Origin: Rhizobacter sp964253025
GTDB taxonomy: Bacteria > Pseudomonadota > Gammaproteobacteria > Burkholderiales > Burkholderiaceae_C
Assembly: GCF_964253025.1 (NCBI RefSeq)
Contig: NZ_CAXUQC020000001.1
Span: 3,906,001 to 3,970,000 of the forward strand
DNA length: 64,000 nucleotides
Direction of reading: 5' to 3'
A program made the translations under genes and the position numbers. This document shows positions 44,516 to 51,994 of this stretch, one piece after another. The notes beneath the pieces are model-generated. The model searched no databases and was not told the origin of the DNA. It saw only the letters and a list, made by a program, of their open reading frames with translations. How positions within the stretch are numbered: the first letter of the stretch is position 1; each line of letters begins with the position of its first letter.

Positions 44516-45280
44516 ATGCGCATCGACCAACTCGTTCTCCAGAAGGGCCTGGCGCCCACCCGCTCGGCCGCCCAGCGGCTCATCGAGCGCGGTGCGGTGC
44601 GGTGGCTCGGCCCGAAGGGTTGGGCGGTGCCGCGCAAGGCCGGTGAAGACGTGCCCGAGGAATGCCAGCTCGAGGTCACCGACGATGCCGAACTCAAGTT
44701 CGTCTCGCGCGGCGGCCTCAAGCTGGAGGGTGCCCTCGCCCACTGCAAGATCGACGTCACCGGCATGACCTGCCTCGACGCCGGCCAGAGCACGGGCGGC
44801 TTCACCGACGCCCTGCTCCAACATGGCGCCGCGGGAGTGGTGGGCATCGACGTCGGCCACGGGCAACTGCACCCCAAGCTGGCGGCCGATCCGCGGGTGC
44901 AGTCCTTCGAGGGCGTGAACGCACGCGACGTGAAGGGCTCGGCCTTCGAGGCCGCGGTCAAGCCGCAGAGCTTCGGCTTCGTCACCGGCGACCTGTCCTT
45001 CATCTCCAGCACCCACGTGCTGCCGACGCTGGTCCACTACCTCGCGCCGCGAGGCCACCTGCTCCTCCTGGTGAAGCCGCAGTTCGAACTGCAGCCGCAC
45101 CAGATCGGCAAGGGCGGCATCGTGCGCGACAAGGCCTTGTTCCAGGAAGTCGAGACGCGCATCCGCCAGGCCTGCCGCCAGCAGTCGCTGCAACTGCGCG
45201 CGTACTTCCAGAGCCCCATCACCGGGGGCAACGGCAACACCGAATTCTTCGTGTGGGCGCAGGCCGTCGAGCCGCAGTGA
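44516..45280 (+). CDS. tlyA: TlyA-family rRNA methyltransferase
   Basis: 254 residues, 13 bp after ahcY. An S4 RNA-binding domain (MRIDQLVLQKGLAPTRSAAQ then RLIERG) is followed by an FtsJ-like SAM domain: CLDAGQSTGGFTDALLQHGA, GIDVGHGQLHPKLAADPRV and LLLLVKPQFELQPHQIGKGG. The K-D-K-E type residues are in place. TlyA proteins methylate 16S and/or 23S rRNA at cytidine 2'-O; some double as hemolysins in pathogens, which is not implied here. It is co-transcribed with the SAH hydrolase, so its expression would rise when SAH accumulates. Confidence 0.93.
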   Translation: MRIDQLVLQKGLAPTRSAAQRLIERGAVRWLGPKGWAVPRKAGEDVPEECQLEVTDDAELKFVSRGGLKLEGALAHCKIDVTGMTCLDAGQSTGGFTDALLQHGAAGVVGIDVGHGQLHPKLAADPRVQSFEGVNARDVKGSAFEAAVKPQSFGFVTGDLSFISSTHVLPTLVHYLAPRGHLLLLVKPQFELQPHQIGKGGIVRDKALFQEVETRIRQACRQQSLQLRAYFQSPITGGNGNTEFFVWAQAVEPQ

Positions 45281-45305
45281 GCACCGCACCCAGGACCCTA
45301 CCCCG

Positions 45306-46157
45306 ATGAGCCCGACTACCGCCTCTTCCGCCAAGCTGCCCCTCAGCCTGGAGTTCTTCCCCGCCAAGACGCCCGACGGCGTGGCCAAGTACGCCGCCGT
45401 GCGCCAGGAGCTCTACGCCCTGAAGCCGTCGTTCTGCTCGGTGACGGCCGGGGCCGGGGGCTCCACGCACAAGGGCACGCTGAGCATGGTGCACGACATC
45501 CTCGCCGAAGGCGTGGAGGGCGCGCCCCACTTCACCTGCGTCGGTGCCGACAAGGCGACCATCCGTGACGCGCTGGCGCAGTTCCGGGCCGAGGGCGTGC
45601 GCCGCATCGTTGCACTGCGCGGCGACCTGCCGAGCGGCTATGGCAGCTTTGGCGAGTTCCGCTACGCGAGCGACCTCGTCGCCTTCATCCGCGCGGAAAC
45701 CGGCGACCACTTCCACATCGAAGTGGCTGCCTATCCCGAGATGCACCCTCAGGCCCGCTCGCCTCAGGCCGACCTGCAGGCCTACGCGGCCAAGGTGCAG
45801 GCGGGTGCCAACTCGGCCATCACGCAGCTCTTCTTCAACGCCGACGCGTACTTCCGCTTCGTGGACGAGGCGGCGCGCCTCGGTGCCGACGTGCCGGTGG
45901 TGCCGGGCATCATGCCGATCACCAACGCGAGCGGCCTGATCCGCTTTGCCGACAACACCGGCGCCGAGATCCCGCGCTGGATCCGCCTGCGCCTGCAGTC
46001 CTTCGGTGACGACGTGGAGTCCATCAAGGCCTTCGGCCTCGACGTGGTGAGCGCCCTGTGCGAGCGCCTGCGCGAAGGCGGCGCCCCCGCCTTCCACATC
46101 TACACGATGAACCAGAGCGCGGCCACGCTCGCCCTCGCCCGACGCCTGGGCTGGTAG
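45306..46157 (+). CDS. metF: Methylenetetrahydrofolate reductase
   Basis: 283 residues, 25 bp after tlyA. FAD-binding TIM barrel that reduces 5,10-methylene-THF to 5-methyl-THF for methionine synthesis. LSLEFFPAKTPDGVAKYAAV holds the catalytic Glu (LEFFP), FCSVTAGAGGSTHKGTL and RIVALRGDLPSGYGSF mark the folate and FAD sites, and FNADAYFRFVDEAARLG is typical. Third gene under the SAH riboswitch; this ties methyl supply to SAH removal. A strong terminator follows. Confidence 0.97.
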   Translation: MSPTTASSAKLPLSLEFFPAKTPDGVAKYAAVRQELYALKPSFCSVTAGAGGSTHKGTLSMVHDILAEGVEGAPHFTCVGADKATIRDALAQFRAEGVRRIVALRGDLPSGYGSFGEFRYASDLVAFIRAETGDHFHIEVAAYPEMHPQARSPQADLQAYAAKVQAGANSAITQLFFNADAYFRFVDEAARLGADVPVVPGIMPITNASGLIRFADNTGAEIPRWIRLRLQSFGDDVESIKAFGLDVVSALCERLREGGAPAFHIYTMNQSAATLALARRLGW

Positions 46158-46199
46158 GCCGCGCCAGAGGCTCGGGAGCGGCTCCGGCCGCCTGCATCG

Positions 46200-46240
46200 G
46201 GCACCCGACCGGGGCGACAACCCGTCGCCCCGCGGGTGCC
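46200..46240. terminator. Bidirectional terminator between metF and folate cyclo-ligase
   Basis: GGCACCCG (46200-46207) pairs with CGGGTGCC (46233-46240), and inside it GGGGCGAC (46211-46218) pairs with GTCGCCCC (46224-46231). Sixteen pairs in two perfect blocks. The reverse gene's stop begins at the very next base. Confidence 0.8.
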
Positions 46241-46813
46241 TCACCTCGAGAACATCACGCCGTCTTCGGTGATCATCACGTCGAGCGGCGTCTCCTCGGG
46301 CCGGGCCCGCAGCATCGGCAGGAAGCCATGGGCATAGCCCACGCCCACCGTCAGCGGGCGCGGGTTCAGCGCCGCCACGGTCTGGTCGTAGAAGCCGCCG
46401 CCGTAGCCCAGGCGCACCCCGCCCGGTCCGTAGCCCACGCAGGGCAGCAGCAGGATGGCGGGCTGGAAGACGTCGGTGTCCTTGGGCTTCGGAATGTCGT
46501 GTGCATCGAGCTCCATCGGGCAGCCGGGGTACCAGACATGGAAGGCCAGGGACTCGGTCTCGCGGTTCGTCACCGGCAGGCCGATGCGCCGCGGCGACCC
46601 TTCCGGGCCGCCTTCGCTCCAGCGAAAGAGCGCCGGCAGCGGGTCGAATTCACCCTTGATGGGCCAGTAGGCGCCGATGGAGGACTCGCGCCGGCTGACG
46701 AGCCAGGTGCGCAGCACGTGCTGCAACTGCACCGCGCGCTCCAGGCGGTCGGGCAGGGCCTGCCGGTCCTTGATGAGCTTCTCGCGGAGCGTGTCGCGTT
46801 CGGTCGGGTTCAT
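46241..46813 (-). CDS. 5-formyltetrahydrofolate cyclo-ligase, copy 1
   Basis: 190 residues. Opens 5-formyl-THF back into the folate pool with ATP. N-terminal MNPTERDTLREKLIKDRQAL gives the basic ATP region; IGAYWPIKGEFDPLPALF and the main motif GPGGVRLGYGGGFYDQTVAA with downstream VGYAHGF are complete. A second paralogue lies 0.8 kb further on the same strand. This copy is next to metF, which suggests a link to the methyl-folate branch. Confidence 0.93.
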   Translation of the reverse strand: MNPTERDTLREKLIKDRQALPDRLERAVQLQHVLRTWLVSRRESSIGAYWPIKGEFDPLPALFRWSEGGPEGSPRRIGLPVTNRETESLAFHVWYPGCPMELDAHDIPKPKDTDVFQPAILLLPCVGYGPGGVRLGYGGGFYDQTVAALNPRPLTVGVGYAHGFLPMLRARPEETPLDVMITEDGVMFSR

Positions 46814-46856
46814 GCGCTTGCCTCAGAGCCAGCCACCATTGTGCAAGACTGTGGGC

Positions 46857-47420
46857 ATGGCCACCCGCTCCCCTTCCTCCCAGGTCCTTCCCGACTACAT
46901 CGTTCACTGCGTTGAACTTCTCGGCTCGCTCGGACCGGTTCGCGTGCGGCGGATGTTCGGCGGTCACGGCCTCTACGTCGACGAGGTGTTCCTGGCGCTC
47001 GGGTTCGGCGACCAGCTGTTCCTCAAGGCGGACGACCTCACCATGGCACGCTACCAGGCGGCGGGCTGCCATCCCTTCGCCTACGAGGGCGCCGGGCGCA
47101 CCGTCACCACCAGCTACTGGAGCGCGCCTGACGAGGCGATGGAGTCGCCGGCCGTGATGCGCGACTGGGCGCGACTGGCGCTGGAAGCCGCCTTGCGCGC
47201 GCGCACCGCGCCCAAGCGCGCCAAGCCGCGCCCCTCCTCGGCGTCACCGGCGGTCGCCCGCAAGGCGAGCGCAACGCCAGCAGCCAAGAAGGCGGCCAAA
47301 GCCCCCGCGAAGGCCGGACAGAAGGCCGCGCCCGGCGGCAAGTCGACCGCTCGGGAAACCGTCGCAGGCGTGGCGGTACCTGCTAGGAGTGTGCGCGGCA
47401 GAGAGAAGGGCTCGCGTTAG
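46857..47420 (+). CDS. TfoX N-terminal domain protein with Lys/Ala tail
   Basis: 187 residues from ATG 46857. Residues 1-110 match the TfoX N-terminal domain (VRVRRMFGGHGLYVDEVFLA, ALGFGDQLFLKADD, SYWSAPDEAMESPAVMRDWA). The remaining 75 residues are a Lys/Ala/Pro tail like those of histone-like proteins. The last 13 codons, including the stop, lie inside or next to the left arm of the palindromic element at 47382-47656, so the native end of the gene has probably been replaced. It lacks the TfoX C-terminal domain and should not be read as a competence regulator. Confidence 0.88.
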   Translation: MATRSPSSQVLPDYIVHCVELLGSLGPVRVRRMFGGHGLYVDEVFLALGFGDQLFLKADDLTMARYQAAGCHPFAYEGAGRTVTTSYWSAPDEAMESPAVMRDWARLALEAALRARTAPKRAKPRPSSASPAVARKASATPAAKKAAKAPAKAGQKAAPGGKSTARETVAGVAVPARSVRGREKGSR

Positions 47421-47656
47421 CCCTGAAAGGGGGCGCCGGATAGGCGCAAAGCGGAGCCGGGTTGTACACCCGGCGAGCTTTTGCAACGACGCCGACGCCC
47501 CCTTTCAGGGCCAACCCTTCGGGCCGGGGCGATTCGCGGCGCCATCCTTCGTTGCCGACTCGTTGTGTGGCTCGCCACACGGCCTCGCCGGCGCCTCGTC
47601 TGCCACCGCGACTCGCCCCGGCGCGAGCCCTTCTCTCTGCCGCCCACACTCCTAGC
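47382..47656. mobile_element. 275-bp nested palindromic element, MITE-like
   Basis: Outer arms of 35 bases (47382-47416 and 47622-47656) are inverted with one mismatch, and start GCTAGGAGTGTG. Inside are two sub-palindromes. Block A has arms 47420-47435 and 47496-47511 (16/16 complementary, GCCCTGAAAGGGGGCG) and contains the hairpin GCCGGGT-TGTAC-ACCCGGC (47456-47474). Block B has arms 47523-47537 and 47608-47622 (14/15) and contains GTGTGGC-TC-GCCACAC (47565-47580). Folded, it is a trunk with two arms. There is no transposase. The left arm carries the last codons of the TfoX-like gene, and the right arm carries the TAG of cyclo-ligase copy 2. A mobile repeat is the best guess; a built-in two-way terminator is the minimum role. 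Confidence 0.7.
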
Positions 47657-48221
47657 CGATGACCCCGTTCTCGGTGACGACCAGCATCAGCGGCCGGTCA
47701 TGCGCGGCCGGCGTGAAGGCCTCACGAGGCATGCGACCGACCGACCAGGCCACGCCGACGGCCGTGGTGTCCGGATGCGCATCCAGGTAGCGGTCGAAGA
47801 ACCCGCCGCCGTAGCCGAGGCGATAGCCGTCCTCGGTGAAGCCGACACAGGGCACGAGCACCACATCGGGCTGCACGGGCGCGCCACTTGCCGTGGGCAG
47901 CCCGCATCCATCGCGCGCCTCGGGCTCGGTGCCGTCCCACAGCCGGTAGTGCATGGACGGCGGATCGCGCCGGGCGAAAGGAAGGGCCACGGCCAGGTCC
48001 TTTTCGTCCTGCAGGCCGAGGGCCACTGCGTTAAATTCGGATCGCATCGGCCAGTACAGCCCGAGGCATTCGGGAACCAGTTGGTCCAGCACGACTCGCA
48101 CCTGGGTCGCGAGCGCGCGCGCAGCCGCTTCGGCAGCGGGGGTCTGCATGAACCGCGTGCGGTCGGCCAGCAGTTGCTGGCGCAAGGCGGTGCGCGCGGA
48201 ATCTGGCAGGTCAGAGGGCAT
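47652..48221 (-). CDS. 5-formyltetrahydrofolate cyclo-ligase, copy 2
   Basis: 189 residues from ATG 48221; ATG 48233 would add four residues but overlaps the slt start on the other strand. ECLGLYWPMRSEFNAVALGL and FTEDGYRLGYGGGFFDRYLD are the family blocks. Only moderately like copy 1, so not a recent duplication. The order cyclo-ligase, slt, NDUFA9-like, GST, cca is usual in this group, which makes this the resident copy. Its TAG stop lies inside the right arm of the palindromic element. Confidence 0.92.
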   Translation of the reverse strand: MPSDLPDSARTALRQQLLADRTRFMQTPAAEAAARALATQVRVVLDQLVPECLGLYWPMRSEFNAVALGLQDEKDLAVALPFARRDPPSMHYRLWDGTEPEARDGCGLPTASGAPVQPDVVLVPCVGFTEDGYRLGYGGGFFDRYLDAHPDTTAVGVAWSVGRMPREAFTPAAHDRPLMLVVTENGVIG

Positions 48222-48231
48222 CAATCCACCC

Positions 48232-50307
48232 ATGAAAGACACGTTGAAGAACTCCAATCGAGTATATGGGCCCCTCGCGGCCGGCCGACGCCTCACCGCC
48301 CACTGGATGGCGGCCACGGCCACGGTCACCTTGCTCTCCGTCGGTCTGCCCGCGTGCGCGCAGGAACCGGCCACCCCCGGCAACGTGCTGGAAGCGCGCG
48401 ACGCGCACCGCCGCAAGGACACGGCGCGCCTGAGCGCCCTGCGGGACGCGGCCATCGCCGAGAACCAGGCCCTCGCGTCCTGGGTGCACTACTGGGACCT
48501 GAACGCCCGCATGAGCACCGCCCAGGCCGACGAGGTGGCCGCCTTCTACCGTCGCTGGGCCGGCACCTACGTCGAAGACCGCCTGCGCAACGACTGGCTG
48601 CTCGAGCTCGGCAAGCGCCGCGACTGGGCGGCCCTCGCGGCCGACTACCCACGCTTTCGCATGAACGACGACCGTGAGGTCACGTGCTACGCCCTGCTCG
48701 CGGACCACCTCGCCGGCAAGAACGTGCGGGAGGCCGCCCGTACCGCCTGGTTCGCCCAGAAGGACGCGGACGACGGCTGCGCACTGCTGGCCACCACGCT
48801 CTTCGAGGCCCGGCAGTTCGCGGCTGCAGACGCCTGGCGCCGTGCCCGCGTCGCGATCGACATCAACAAGCCGCGCGCCGCCCAGCAGGCGGTGCAGCTG
48901 GTGGCCCCCTCACTCGCCGGCGACGTCACCGAGCTGAGCGACAACCCGGCGCGCTACCTCGCCCGCCGCAGGCCACCCATGGACCGGACGGCCACCGAAC
49001 TGGTCACCCTGGCCCTCATGCGGCAAGCCGCCATGGACCCGGAGCTCGCAGCCCAGCAGCTCAACAGCTGGCAGAACGAGTTGCGGCCGGAGCAGGCCGC
49101 CTGGGCCTGGGCCACGGTGGGCAAGCAGGCCGCCATCCGGCTGCTGCCGGCGGCCTCCACCTATTTCCAGCAGGCCGATCTGCTGGCCTCACGCACCGAC
49201 CGCGAGCCCGTCTGGGCCGACAACACGCTCGCCTGGAAGGCCCGCGCCGCATTGCGGGCCAACGACGGCAAGCCGCGCTGGCAGCAGGTGGTCCAGGCCA
49301 TCAACGCCATGGAGCCGAAGGAGCAAGGCGACCCGACGTGGGTGTACTGGAAGGCGCGCGCTCTGCACGCGCTCGCCGCCGATTCCTCCGACCCCGCCGC
49401 GCTGCGCAAGCAGGCCGACGACATGCTCGCCAGCATCGCCGGGCAGTACCACTACTACGGGTCGCTGGCCGCCGAGGAGCTGGGCCGGCCCATCACCCTG
49501 CCCCCGGTGCCGGCTCCACTCACCCGTGACGAGCGCGATGCGGCGCTTCGGGTGCCCGGACTGTCGCGCGCACTGCTGCTGATCTCGGTCGGCCTGCGCA
49601 ACGAGGGCAACCGCGAGTGGAACTTCACCCTGCGTGGCATGGACGACCGGGCCTTGCGCGCGGCCGCCCAGCTCGGCTGCGAACGCGAACTGTGGGACCG
49701 CTGCATCAACACCAGCGAGCGCACGCAGGTCGAGATCGACATGGCGCAGCGCTTTCCTACGCCGTTCCGGCGCGAGCTCACACACCACGCCTCGCAGGCC
49801 GGCCTCGAGCCCGCGTTCGTCTACGGCCTGATTCGCCAGGAGTCTCGCTTCATCGTGGACGCCCGCTCCGGCGTGGGCGCATCCGGCCTGATGCAGGTGA
49901 TGCCGGCCACGGCGCGTTGGACGGCCCGCAAGGTCGGCATGTCCTACTCGCCCGACATGCTGCAGGACCGCGACGTCAATCTCAAGCTCGGCACCAGCTA
50001 CCTGAAGCTCATCCTCGACGACCTGGGCGGCTCGCAGGCCATGGCCACGGCGGCCTACAACGCCGGACCGAACCGCCCTCGCCGCTGGCGGGAGGGTCCG
50101 CGCCTGGAGTCCGCCATCTGGGTCGAGAACGTGCCCTTTTCCGAGACCCGCGACTACGTGAAGAAAGTGCTGTCCAACGCCACGTTCTACGCCGCCTTGT
50201 TGAACAATAGGGAGGCCACCCGGGCGCCTTCGCTGAAGGCGCGACTGGGAGCGACCATTGGTCCGCGTGAAGCCGGCGTGCCGGCGCCTGATGCGGAGTT
50301 GCCTTGA
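48232..50307 (+). CDS. slt: Soluble lytic murein transglycosylase
   Basis: 691 residues from ATG 48232; ATG 48307 is an alternative just before the hydrophobic run. A signal (MAATATVTLLSVGLPACAQE) targets the periplasm; LPAC could be a weak lipobox. The long helical U-shaped domain spans about 60-450, and the C-terminal lysozyme-like domain has FVYGLIRQESRFIVDARSGV (catalytic Glu537), GASGLMQVMPATA and ATAAYNAGPNRPRRW. It cuts peptidoglycan to anhydro-muropeptides. Ten bases separate this start from that of the divergent cyclo-ligase. Confidence 0.94.
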   Translation: MKDTLKNSNRVYGPLAAGRRLTAHWMAATATVTLLSVGLPACAQEPATPGNVLEARDAHRRKDTARLSALRDAAIAENQALASWVHYWDLNARMSTAQADEVAAFYRRWAGTYVEDRLRNDWLLELGKRRDWAALAADYPRFRMNDDREVTCYALLADHLAGKNVREAARTAWFAQKDADDGCALLATTLFEARQFAAADAWRRARVAIDINKPRAAQQAVQLVAPSLAGDVTELSDNPARYLARRRPPMDRTATELVTLALMRQAAMDPELAAQQLNSWQNELRPEQAAWAWATVGKQAAIRLLPAASTYFQQADLLASRTDREPVWADNTLAWKARAALRANDGKPRWQQVVQAINAMEPKEQGDPTWVYWKARALHALAADSSDPAALRKQADDMLASIAGQYHYYGSLAAEELGRPITLPPVPAPLTRDERDAALRVPGLSRALLLISVGLRNEGNREWNFTLRGMDDRALRAAAQLGCERELWDRCINTSERTQVEIDMAQRFPTPFRRELTHHASQAGLEPAFVYGLIRQESRFIVDARSGVGASGLMQVMPATARWTARKVGMSYSPDMLQDRDVNLKLGTSYLKLILDDLGGSQAMATAAYNAGPNRPRRWREGPRLESAIWVENVPFSETRDYVKKVLSNATFYAALLNNREATRAPSLKARLGATIGPREAGVPAPDAELP

Positions 50308-50317
50308 CGGAGCAGCC

Positions 50318-51271
50318 TTGAAGAAGATCCTGGTGCTGGGGGGGACGGGCTTTGTGGGCCAAAGCCTGTGTGAACAACTTGTGTCGCGCCACGGTGGCGC
50401 CGGTCCACGCATCGTGGTCCCGACGCGGCAATTGCAGCGGGGCCGGCGGGTGCAGTTCCTGCCCACGGTCGACGTGATCCCGGCCGACGTCAACCGTGAC
50501 GCCGACCTCGATCGGGTGCTGGCCGGCAGTGATGCGGTGGTCAACCTGATTGCCCGCCTGCACGGCAGCGAGGCCGAGTTCCAGCGCACGCACGCGGAGC
50601 TGCCACGCCGGTTGGTGCAGGCTTGCGCCCGGGTCGGGGTGAAGCGGATCGTTCACGTGAGCGCGCTCGGCGCCTCGGCCAACGGACCTTCCCGCTACCA
50701 GCGCAGCAAGGCGGCCGGGGAAGCGGTGTTCGCCCCATCGGGGCTCGACGTCACCGTGATGCGACCCTCCGTCATCTTCGGCGCGCAGGACCAGTTCCTC
50801 AACCTCTTCGCCGGCCTGCAGCGCATGTTCCCGGTGATGCCGCTCGCCGGTGCCGACAGTCGCCTCCAGCCGGTCTGGGTCAATGACGTCGCGGATGCCA
50901 TTGCCCTGGCGCTGGCGCGGCGGGACACCATCGGCCGCACGTACGAGCTGGTCGGGCCGCGCGTCTACACGCTGGCCGAGCTCGTGCGGCTGGCCGGGCG
51001 CTGGTCGGGCCACGCGCGGCCGGTGTTCGGCCTGCCCGGGCCGCTCGCCCGCCTGCAGGCACTCGCCATGGAATGCCTGCCCGGCGAGCCGCTGATGTCG
51101 CGCGACAACCTCGACTCCCTCAGGGTGGACAATGTGGCGACCGGCACGCTGCCCGGTCTGGCCGAGCTCGGCATCACGCCCGCCGCACTGGAGGCGGTCA
51201 TGCCCATGCTGCTGGCCCGGCGCGACAGCGTAGCCCGGCTCGACGTCTGGCGCCGCACCGCCGGACGCTGA
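50318..51271 (+). CDS. NDUFA9-like NAD(P)-binding epimerase-fold protein
   Basis: 317 residues from TTG 50318, the codon directly before KKILVLGGTGFVGQSLCEQL; the frame is open upstream but overlaps slt. Extended SDR with the G-G-T-G-F-V-G dinucleotide loop, VNLIARLHGSEAEFQRTHAE and HVSALGASANGPSRYQRSKA, where the Tyr-x-x-x-Lys pair appears as YQRSK. It resembles bacterial homologues of complex I subunit NDUFA9 and of atypical SDRs. Follows slt by ten bases. Confidence 0.9.
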   Translation: MKKILVLGGTGFVGQSLCEQLVSRHGGAGPRIVVPTRQLQRGRRVQFLPTVDVIPADVNRDADLDRVLAGSDAVVNLIARLHGSEAEFQRTHAELPRRLVQACARVGVKRIVHVSALGASANGPSRYQRSKAAGEAVFAPSGLDVTVMRPSVIFGAQDQFLNLFAGLQRMFPVMPLAGADSRLQPVWVNDVADAIALALARRDTIGRTYELVGPRVYTLAELVRLAGRWSGHARPVFGLPGPLARLQALAMECLPGEPLMSRDNLDSLRVDNVATGTLPGLAELGITPAALEAVMPMLLARRDSVARLDVWRRTAGR

Positions 51272-51310
51272 CGTTCCACCACCACCAATATGCGCAGGGA
51301 GTCCGAGGGA

Positions 51311-51994
51311 ATGAAGCTCTACATCGGCAACAAGAACTACTCGTCATGGTCCATGCGCCCCTGGGTGCTGATGACCGAGGCCGGCATTCCGTTCGAGGAA
51401 GTGCTGGTGCGCTTCGACTCGTTCGAGCCGGGCTCGCAGTTCAAGGCCGAGATCACCAGCCTGAATCCGGTCGGCAAGGTGCCTGTGCTCCTCGACGGCG
51501 ACTTCGCCGTCTGGGACACGCTCGCCATCGCCGAGTACCTGGCGGAACGCTTTCCGGACCGCCAACTGTGGCCCACCGATGTCAGGCAGCGCGCGCGCGC
51601 ACGCAGCGTGTGCGCCGAAATGCACTCCGGCTTCTCGGCGCTGCGCAGCCATTGGGGCATGAACATCGAGGCTCAGTTGTCCGAGGTGGGCCAGCGCGTG
51701 CTGAAGGAGCAGCCCGCCTTGCAAGCCGACCTGGACCGCATCATCGCCATGTGGACCGGCCTGCTCGCCGAGTCCGGTGGCCCCATGCTGTTCGGCGCTT
51801 TTTCCATCGCCGACGCGTTCTATGCGCCCGTCGTCACCCGCCTCGTCACGTACGGCGCGCCGGTGCCCGCGGCGGTGCGCGCCTACATGGACCGCGTGCT
51901 GGCCCTCAAGAGCGTCTCGGCCTGGTGCGAAGCGGCGCGCGCCGAGAAGGACTTCCTCCCCTTCGAGGAACAGTACCGCACCGCGCGCGCATGA
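51311..51994 (+). CDS. Glutathione S-transferase family protein
   Basis: 227 residues from ATG 51311; an upstream frame start at 51290 adds seven residues without a ribosome site. The thioredoxin-like domain starts MKLYIGNKNYSSWSMRPWVL, with the S-S-W-S-M-R-P motif of this subgroup where the Ser is the likely glutathione contact. NPVGKVPVLLDGDFAVWDTL and AIAEYLAERFPDRQLWP complete it; the helical domain follows (GAFSIADAFYAPVVTRL). Substrate unknown. Stop overlaps cca (ATGA). Confidence 0.93.
   Translation: MKLYIGNKNYSSWSMRPWVLMTEAGIPFEEVLVRFDSFEPGSQFKAEITSLNPVGKVPVLLDGDFAVWDTLAIAEYLAERFPDRQLWPTDVRQRARARSVCAEMHSGFSALRSHWGMNIEAQLSEVGQRVLKEQPALQADLDRIIAMWTGLLAESGGPMLFGAFSIADAFYAPVVTRLVTYGAPVPAAVRAYMDRVLALKSVSAWCEAARAEKDFLPFEEQYRTARA

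Noticed and set aside
47383..47655. Two 88-codon frames on opposite strands with look-alike ends
   Set aside because: They start and end in the inverted arms, so their likeness is forced by the palindrome; neither has protein-like content.
49189..50589. 466-codon reverse frame opposite slt
   Set aside because: Shadow of slt and the NDUFA9-like gene; no motif and it crosses a real gene boundary.
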